Assembly (NCBI GenBank): GCA_003342895.1
Contig: PTFA01000338.1
Location: forward strand, 248,001-312,000
Source: Casuarius casuarius
Taxonomy: Eukaryota; Chordata; Aves; Casuariiformes; Casuariidae
DNA length: 64,000 bases
Direction: 5' to 3'
Below the pieces are notes generated by a model. The model was not told the origin of the DNA. It searched no databases and saw nothing but the letters and a program-made list of their open reading frames with translations. A program made the position numbers and the translations under genes. Below are positions 56,701 through 64,000 of this stretch, one piece after another. Each line of letters starts with the position of its first letter. Positions within the stretch are counted from its first letter, which is position 1.

Positions 56701-59329
56701 GGGCTTTAAAACTTAATGGGCTGCTAATAAAAGACAGAGAGACTGTTGACTAAGGAGAGGCAGGGATGCTCTCATGATCAGACTAATGGGTCTCTCCCGC
56801 TGAGTGGTGGGTACCTGGATGTGCAACCCCTGATGCTTCTGGTATTTGGGGAGGAATTGCACAGGACTGGGGGCAAACTGTTCCTATTTCACTGCATGGT
56901 TCAGCAGCGTGGTGGACTTGCCACCTTGGTAGCCAGTTCAGCCCCGAAGATGCTCATGCCTGGCAGCTGTGAACATTGGCATGAAGGAGGCATTGGCCCC
57001 AGTTCATTTTCTGGAGAACTCATGGCTTTCTGCCTGTGTGCCTAGCCTGGGGGCTGCCTCTCTTTGCCCCACTTTCTGGGAGACAGCATTCGAATCCATC
57101 TGTCTGGCTTTCGGTGGCAAGCCAGGCAGAGCCGCAGCCGTGCCGGCTATAGGGAGTGCAGCTGGGCAGCCTGCTGGAGCACACCAGTGTCACCCCAAGG
57201 TGGGAGGAGAGGAGCTGTCTCTCCCAACAGCCTCATCTATTTCTGTGGGCGTTTGGACTGTGTAAACCACAGGAGAAGGGGCGAGGAGCTGGTTTCCTGA
57301 AATGTTTGCAACATGTGGGCTGTCGCTCTGCTCCAGTGCAAGCAGAACACAGCTTTTCCAGCAGCTGACAACAGCCCTGCCAGCACAGTTGAATCAGCCG
57401 GTGCTTCCCGTAACAGAGGATCGACGGGGTCGCACACTACCCGCCCATGTGCCGTCCATGCGCACTCACCTCTTCCCAGCACGGGCGGGAGTGCAGCTGC
57501 TGGACAGGCAAGTCAGCTGCAGCGGGGCTTCACTGTATCAGGGCATTGCAGCCAGCAGTGGGCTTCCCAACCCTTGGATCTCGGATCTGTGCTCCAGGAC
57601 CGGGACGTGCGCTGGTCTCTGGCACATGTCTCTGGTAGCCCAGCTCCCTATACCGGCTGGGACCGCAGTGGGAGAGATGGAGTGCTTGGTTCACCAAATC
57701 CTCTGTCTTGAGTCCCTCAGAGGGGCCATCGCAACGTCTGCTGTTGGGCCAGAGGGGACAGGAGACGAGAAGGGGGATAAGGAGATAAGGGTCCTGTCTT
57801 CATCCTGCCTCTCACCTACCCTGCTGCCTTCATTTTCCCTCTCCCAGGCTCTGCTTTCCCTCCGGCTCTTTGCTGCTTTGAAATAGTAAAGCTCAGAAGT
57901 GGAGGGAAAGCCATGAGAATGGCATCTTCTGAGGCATCTGCCAGCAGTACATCCCTGGTACCTCACAGTCATGGCCCTGCAGAGCCGCTCTCATGTAGCA
58001 CATGCTCTCCACATCACCTGGCACAGTGCCGAGCTGCAATCAGCCAACCAGACAATGCTGTCCATCCCTGCTGCTTTCAGAGGAGGTGAGATAACACTCA
58101 GGGCCGAGGTTTCAGGGGCTGCGGTATGGCTCTAGGGGAGTGCCGATGGACCCAAGAGGCAGTTTCAGGGAGGGGAGCCTCAAGATGTGGTTTGGGAAGC
58201 CAACAGGACAGTCTGTCTATTGTAGTATCAGTGAGGACAGTGGTGTCTCTTCCACAGCCCTGGGCACAATCTGCTCCCAAGGATCATTTCGTCTCAGGAA
58301 GTCCCTGCTCTTGTAGGACCCTGGATGGGGCAGGACGTCCTGCATTTTTCTCCCCTACTGTCCCCTAGAGATATGTGGAAATTTTCAAGGCTTCTGGTCC
58401 TCTTCCCAGAAGATCTTAGACTCGTACAGGCTGTGTTTGGGAAGAGCAGGCAGGAGCAGGGCTTTGCAGCTGTGGACAGAGAAAGAGTTTCAGCAATGCA
58501 CTTTATTGTGTGCTCAGGGAGACCAGAAACACACAATGGCTCCATTACCAATGTTCAGGCAATCTTTTGAGCCTCCATAACTCACCTTTGGCCTGAAATT
58601 GCTTGCTGGCCTGTTGCACTGTTCTCTAACATGCTTGACCACATCATCAGCTGCTCCTCATCTCTTACTGCCACAGTGGTCCTTTCTTCGCTTTCCAAGC
58701 CCATCGGAGTCCACGCACATCTCCATGAAACTCGGGGTAATGCAAGGTACCATGCATCCTCCTCCATCTCTTCAAGGGTTAGTAGAAACTTTTCTCTAGA
58801 AACCCAGAGCTTCCTGTAGTGGAACTTTCCCTGCCAGATCTCATTTTCTAGGGAGTCATAACACTGGAGGCAGCACGCAAATCCTCTTCCCTGCAGCACC
58901 AAAGTGGCTCTGCACTACAGTCCCTGCAGGGAGCCTCATGCTGGCTCTTTGCTAGCAAACTCAGTCCATGCTAGGGAGAAGCTATAGCAGCACCCAGATG
59001 CTGTGCTCCAAACTGCTGCTACTCACTGTTCCACAGCAACTGAGCCACGAAGTTCAAAGCCAGCTTGGGCATATCTGAAAGAGAGGGAATTGCAGAGATT
59101 CACGGTACATTCACTTCCATGTTCACCAGAAGGTCCTTGGAGGGCTTCTCTACCCCAAAATATTCCTCAGAGGTCCCCTTGCTGAGTGTGAGCCAGGCCC
59201 ACCCCACTTAGGGAGCTGAAGCTGTTGTCAGAGCTGACACTGCCTAAGATTTACTCCATCCTCCGTGGAAGGAAAGTCCAAACCCTCACATCTGAGTTAA
59301 TGAAACAGTCTGAGGAGACAATAGTTCCT
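53721..59329. other. Noncoding, nothing recognised
   Basis: About 5.6 kb with no supported gene, RNA or repeat family. AT-rich patches lie at about 54590-54640 and 55920-56130. GC-rich chance frames of up to about 194 codons occur near 57.3-57.9 kb. Confidence 0.45.
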
Positions 59330-59590
59330 GGCGCTGTGAGAGCTTGCATTAGTGAGCCGGGGTTACGGAGAGCTCTGATCAATAAATATGTTGCCACGGC
59401 TTTTTGGAGCATCCATCATTTGTCAGGAAATGCATTTAGGCTAATACCTGCAGAGGGCATAAACCAGCTATAGGAATTAAAACCTGCCACATGCCAAATG
59501 GTAATGCACAATTTAATGATCACAGGATCTGATAAATAAGCAAAACTGTGAAATGAATAAATACACTCTGGCAATAACATCTGCAACCCA
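59330..59590. promoter_or_regulatory. AT-rich motif block (possible enhancer)
   Basis: Contains GATCAATAAATATG, AATGCATTTAGGCTAATACC, GGAATTAAAACC and AATGGTAATGCACAATTTAATG, then a run of AATAAATAC words. It is compositionally distinct from its flanks. Conservation is untested. Confidence 0.27.
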
Positions 59591-59844
59591 ACCTGGCTAC
59601 ATTTAGAGCCTCCAGATTAACCTGCAAGGTGCTCCTAGGGGCCCATCTGTTTGCAGTATGTGAGCAGTGAAGGCAGCAGCCTGATGTCCTTTCCCAGGAA
59701 AGCCCACAGGGCTTTCAGACCTAGCTTTTCTTGCCCCCTCCAACACTGGCATAAGTACAAAGCTAGCAGGCTTTGCGTGCAGGGAAGGCTGTGGCAAAGA
59801 ATGAGGCAATAAACTCTTCTCCATGGCTATGCTGGTCAAAGTGA
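59591..59844. other. Noncoding, nothing recognised
   Basis: Short stretch between the motif block and the CR1 3' end, with no recognisable feature. Confidence 0.5.
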
Positions 59845-59965
59845 AACAGCGAGGGACTGAAACTGCAGCAGAGGAAATTTAGGCTGAACATCAGAAAAGA
59901 GGGAAGCAAAGATCATTCCTGACTGTGGAGTGGAGGGATTTTAGGAAGAGGCTGGATGGGGATGG
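59845..59965 (+). mobile_element. CR1-type LINE, 3' end fragment (sense)
   Basis: GAGGAAATTTAGGCTGAACATCAG (about 59871-59894), AAAAGAGGGAAG and GGAGGGATTTTAGGAAGAGGCTGGATGGGG (about 59933-59962) follow the CR1 3' end 'gaggggaggttcaggctggacatcaggaaaa...gtggtggagtcaccatccctggaggtgtttaagagaggtctggatg'. This is the only CR1 fragment on the plus strand. The final tail repeat is not visible. Confidence 0.72.
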
Positions 59966-59985
59966 GGGGGAGGGTTGGGCTTGGG
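59957..59985 (+). other. G-quadruplex-prone run
   Basis: Four or more G-tracts of at least three with loops of one to three bases (GGGGATGGGGGGGAGGG, TT, GGG, CTT, GGG). This is a standard G4 pattern by inspection. Confidence 0.7.
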
Positions 59986-61527
59986 AGAGTTGGTCCTCTC
60001 CTCCAGCAGAGGAGGGCCTGGAGGCCCCCAAGAGCCCTCCTGCTCTCCTGCCTCCCCATCAGGTCCATCCTGTGCCCACACCACAACCAGCACAGCCCAG
60101 GGCTTTCTCTGCTGTTGCCTCAGAGCAGAAGGACCAGGCACAAGGAGGGAGCTAATGCAGAATGAGAAATAACCTCGTAACATAGCAGAACATAACAGAG
60201 AAGAAAGTTAGAGGTCAAGGAGCATCTGTTTCAGCATCCCCTGGGGAGAGCCTCTGCCAAAGCCGATCCTTCCCTCAGGACTGGGAGACGCCAGCCGAGG
60301 GGAGCATGCTCTCCTTGGGATGCTGAGCACAGAGCGTTTGCCCAGCAAAGGCTGTTGGCACCTGGAGTACGTTTGCTTTAATGATGTACCGACCGTGGCT
60401 CAGGTTGGGCAATGCTGTTTCGCAGCATTTGAAACCCACCTACTCACGTTCGGTGCTCCTGTCTTGCTCGAACACCTATCTGCCAAGGGGATTGCTCAGC
60501 ATGGAGAGGAGAAGAAAAACAGCATGAAATTAAGAAAGGGAAAATTTCAGGTCCGTAGCAAGAAAAAAGCTTCCTGACAAGAAGATTTATGAGACTATGG
60601 AGAAGCTTCTCCCAAGGAAAGTCTGGGACATTTAAAACTTGATTAGACAGTGGATCCAGAGACACAAACCGGGGAACACACTTGCACTGCAGAAGAATTG
60701 GGCTAGAGGGAGCTGGGTGAGACATCCATTGCTGATTTTTACTAATTTATTCCTGATCTGCTTTGTTATCTATTCATGCTCTCATACCACATCCATCATC
60801 AGACTGTCTCTAGTCCTTGCCAATCGGGAGGAGGGGCTCGATGGCTGGAGCAGACTACGGGGATCATTAAACACTCTTCTCTGCCTGATTCAAGACTGGC
60901 TAAATCTCCTTTGCTGCTTCAAGCAGCTCAAGCACAACACTGTGCTTCCTGTGCCAAAGCACGGCAAGTGCTGCTAACCCCCATGAAAGAGCCTGCAGCA
61001 CTTCAAGTGAAATTTTTACAGCATATGCAAGGAGAAGAGCTGGAGGGCAGCTGAAATTGGGGTTACAGTTGGGTAATTGGGGTTCTCCCTAGAACGTAGT
61101 CACTAAAGGGTTGTATCACTCATCGCACCCCTGAGCAGAGTTTGTCTGCTCTCTGTAATGCTGGGAATGCCAGGAGGAGGATGGGAGTGTTTTTTGCGAT
61201 GTCCACAAACTGCTAGGGGAGGCTGCTGCAGCAGAAGCCCTTGGGAGAGCTCTGCTTCCAGCTGGTGCCCTCAGCACAAGGCACAAGAGAGGTGAAAACC
61301 CATCGCTGCAAGGAGGCATCCTCTGTGTGAGGGGGGGGGGTGTGTCCTGGCTCTCGCTGGACCCGCGTGGGAGGGATGGGAGAAGCAGACTCAAGTACAG
61401 TGTCCAAAGGAGAGGGGTTTGCAGGGACTGTAGGCTGGGGCCGGAGCTGCTTTCAGCACACCTTCCCCCCGGGCACAACAGTGGCTGAGGATCCCACCAG
61501 TCTCGTTTTCTTGGGAGACATGGCAAC
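59986..61527. other. Noncoding; possible weak CR1/MIR tail
   Basis: AGAAAGTTAGAGGTCAAGGAGCATC (about 60202-60226), after ACATAACAGAG, loosely resembles a CR1/MIR end. The match is too weak to call. A run of ten G lies at 61331-61340. No gene is supported. Confidence 0.4.
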
Positions 61528-61712
61528 ACGGCTAAAGCACAGGCCCGGAGTCAGGAGATGGGAGCCCAGTTCTTGGCTTTGGCCAAGTCCCCTCCACACC
61601 TCAGTTTTCCAGTGTGTTCAGTAAGATCCTGCCTCCTCCGCGTGTGCAGGTTGTGAGCTCTTGGGCCTCTCTCACTGGGATCTGCAGCGTCCTGCCCAGC
61701 ATGGCCCTAATA
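61528..61712 (+). mobile_element. MIR-type CORE-SINE with amniote tail
   Basis: The 5' part GGCTAAAGCACAGGCCCGGAGTCAGGAGATGGGAG (about 61530-61564) matches the MIR head 'ggttagagcacaggactgggagtcaggagacctggg'. TTGGCCAAGTCCCCTCCACACCTCAGTTTTCC (about 61581-61612) is the core. AGGTTGTGAGCTCTTGGGCC, CTGCAGCGTCCTGCCCAGCATGGCCC (about 61648-61708) is the tail 'agattgtaagctctttggggc...tacagcgcctagcacaatggggccc'. All three parts are in order, so this is one of the best preserved SINEs here. Confidence 0.85.
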
Positions 61713-64000
61713 CATCCAAATCTCACAGAGGCAAGATGAAAGGGGTTACCTGCTGGGATTGGGGCTGGGCACCTCCTTCCCAAGATCCATGCTGAAAGCA
61801 CCACCTCACTTCCGACCACTGAATAGGCATCTGCAGCTTTCACTCACTCTGACCTGGACCAGCTCCTTCTCCTGGGACTCCATGCTTCTCATCCGTAACC
61901 GTTCAGGTCCTGCCCTGCCAATGCCCTGGGCACAGCCTGGATCTGGACATGGTCAGCACACAGATCAGAGAGCACCACGGAACTGTACCTCAGGTTGGGC
62001 CTGAACTGGAGAGGGTTGTGCCACCCCAAAGAAAAGAAAAGCTGTTTTTTCAGCCAGCTCAGTACCATTAGTTGACTTGTCATGCAGTCACAAGAGCACT
62101 GGTGATGGAGTATGTATAGGGGCAGTACTGCCTTTGAAGAACAGGCAGCAGGGCAGTACACAGCAACCCACACAATTTGTGCTGCTATGGTGTTGCTTCC
62201 TGCAGCTGATGTTGGTGCTGTATTTCAACGAATCTATGCCACCTCTGCAGGACACTGTGTCACTAAAGTCATCTTAATGAAAGAATAGAAACCTGCTTTT
62301 CCTAAAGAGCCCATGAAAGTGTTTACTACAGTAGAAAATTCTGGAAAAAAAGTCTTGAAAGCTACCTATGACACGTCTTTTGTCTGGGCTTTATTAGCCA
62401 GCCTTACTCCTATTCTTTGGCGGTGTGCTTACCTTCCTTCACAGAGAGCATCTCTCGCTTTGCAAACATCCACCTTTTTCAATGTCACGTCCAATTCTTA
62501 CGGCATCCTCTCCCCGATTTGATTATATGACAAGCAATTTGCTCTCTGATTAGCCCACCAGTTACCTGCTGCAACCTCTGGGACAATCCTGTTGCAGACT
62601 TGTGGGTGTTTAACAGCTCTCCAGCCCGACCTCCATCAATATGTTGGTCTGCTCCAAAACTGTTCATCATCCCTGCCCAGCCCCAGGGGACAGAGGAAGA
62701 GGAAACAGGCCTTACCAAGTAACAATATCATCAGGATGACATCTGCACTTGGATTTCCATGTGAGCTTTGCGTTTTCCCATCCAGCTGCTCCTAAAATTG
62801 TTTTCTGACTTCTGAGAGTATTGGGCTATGCCAAGGAGCAGGATCTCAACCTCATAGCCTCATCAGCATCACTCGCTGCTGGGAGACCTTCAAAGGTTGT
62901 AACCGCTGAGCTTGTCTCTCTGGCCGGTCCCCTTCTAGACTGAGCAATCTACATGGTATAATTTTTGGAAAGCTCTTCTGACACCATGTAATCAAGCAGC
63001 GACATGCAAGAGGGAGCTCTAATTTCTAGCTCCTGTCATGACAGGTGAGGAATTAGGAAAGATTATAACTCAGCACTGATTCAGACAGCAAAATTGCCCT
63101 CTGCCTCTCCAGGGCTGCTGTCATTGTAACCGTGGGAGATCTGCCTTCCCTCCTAGCATGAGTGTGTAACAGCAGAAGGGAGCTGGATCTGCGAACACCA
63201 TCGGCCAGCATGGCCGCAAGACACAGATACCCACCACATGCTATAAGCTTGGGGCTGAGCATGTGTGTGCCAAAAGCATGTGGAAGCAGAGAGCGAAACG
63301 TGGCAGCCTGAAGAGCCTCAGCCAGCCCCCTGCCACAGAGGAGAAGCACACCCACTGGACCACGGCTGTCCCTGATGTGCAGCAGCGGGACGAGAACGGA
63401 GCAGGTTCTCCATTCTCTACTCTACTGCTTCTCGTGCAGCCCATGGTGCACGAGAGCACAAAGCATCTTGCTGATATGACCTCCATCATGCCCACACCTG
63501 GAGAGAGGTGCATGCCCAGGTACACGTGTGGTTGTGTGCACACCTTTGTCACTGAACAACCTCAGTGTCCCAGCAGCAAAGGAATGAACAAATCTAGAGA
63601 TACTAACATCTTGTGCAAATGCAGAACAGATGTTCCAGCAACAACTCATAAAAATACATAATTAAGATATAGATAGAGGAATTCTGTTCCTCTTTACTTT
63701 GTTTTTTTTCCCTGGAAAGTGCTGTCGTAGGCCTGAAGATTGTGCCAATGGCTCCCTGCAATGTCTCAGCATGGGATGGAGGAAAGATCCAGGATGCACC
63801 AACCCCCTTTTGGGATGAGCTGTCCAAAAGCCAGACTCTTTTATTTGACATCTGCTGCAAGGGAAGCCAACCCAAGGAAAGGAGGAACTCTGCTGTTTTA
63901 CCATCTTGCAATAATTCACGATAATCTAGGGAAAAAAACACAAAACAACCCCAAAACCCGAAGGAGCGGGGGAAGAGAGAAAACTTGCAAGAAGAAAAAG
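61713..64000. other. Noncoding, nothing recognised
   Basis: Mixed DNA with short chance frames on both strands and A-rich ends. No repeat family, RNA gene or CpG island is seen. Confidence 0.5.

Noticed and set aside
60180..60260. Possible young avian CR1 3' tail
   Set aside because: Similarity is limited to a few words around AGAGGTCAAGGAGCATC and the terminal tandem tail repeat is missing.
1..64000. CRISPR array, tRNA, rRNA, endogenous retrovirus or bacterial-type operon
   Set aside because: No regularly spaced repeats, tRNA A/B boxes with a cloverleaf, rRNA blocks, long terminal repeats, primer-binding site or gag/pol/env-like frames were seen.

Overview
This window looks like noncoding DNA from a sauropsid nuclear genome, most likely a bird, although a crocodilian or turtle cannot be excluded. 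The evidence is the kind of repeats it holds. There are several old, diverged CR1/L3-type LINE fragments. There are also several MIR-type CORE-SINE fragments whose tail resembles the amniote-wide MIR version. I saw no mammalian Alu, L1 or B elements and no endogenous retrovirus. Young avian CR1 copies with the short ATTCTATG-type tail repeat are also absent. Base composition alternates between GC-rich, CpG-poor stretches and AT-rich blocks, as expected of introns or intergenic DNA.

I found no protein-coding gene, exon, tRNA, rRNA or CRISPR array that I can defend. Open frames are plentiful because the DNA is GC-rich. None shows a recognisable conserved domain except the decayed reverse-transcriptase frames of the CR1 fragments. 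The window may be part of a large intron or an intergenic region. Seven of eight CR1 fragments lie on the minus strand, which would fit an intron of a plus-strand gene, but the count is small.

Layout. 1-10 kb: a CR1 3' end at the left edge, then mostly unremarkable DNA with small MIR tails. 9.7-20.6 kb: three CR1 reverse-transcriptase or upstream fragments on the minus strand, AT-rich blocks, and a cluster of AGATTGATTC motifs with interleaved inverted repeats near 19.2 kb. 20.6-29.4 kb: octamer and homeodomain-motif blocks, a hairpin, and AT-rich DNA-transposon-like stretches. 29.4-30.1 kb: a MIR, then a CpG-rich promoter-like segment interrupted by an 85-base assembly gap and followed by a perfect CRE. 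30-36 kb: GC-rich DNA with a long pyrimidine tract. 36.8-37.9 kb: the clearest CpG island, with a homeodomain-motif-rich block next to it. 38-50 kb: GC-rich DNA, a small CpG cluster, two CR1 fragments, a long MIR, a 55-bp duplication and a strongly G-skewed tract. 50-64 kb: one more minus-strand CR1, the only plus-strand CR1, a good MIR copy near 61.6 kb, and long stretches with nothing recognisable.

The functional candidates are regulatory: two promoter-like CpG segments and several motif-dense AT-rich blocks that resemble conserved enhancers. Whether they are conserved cannot be judged from one sequence. I did not find a new biological system here.
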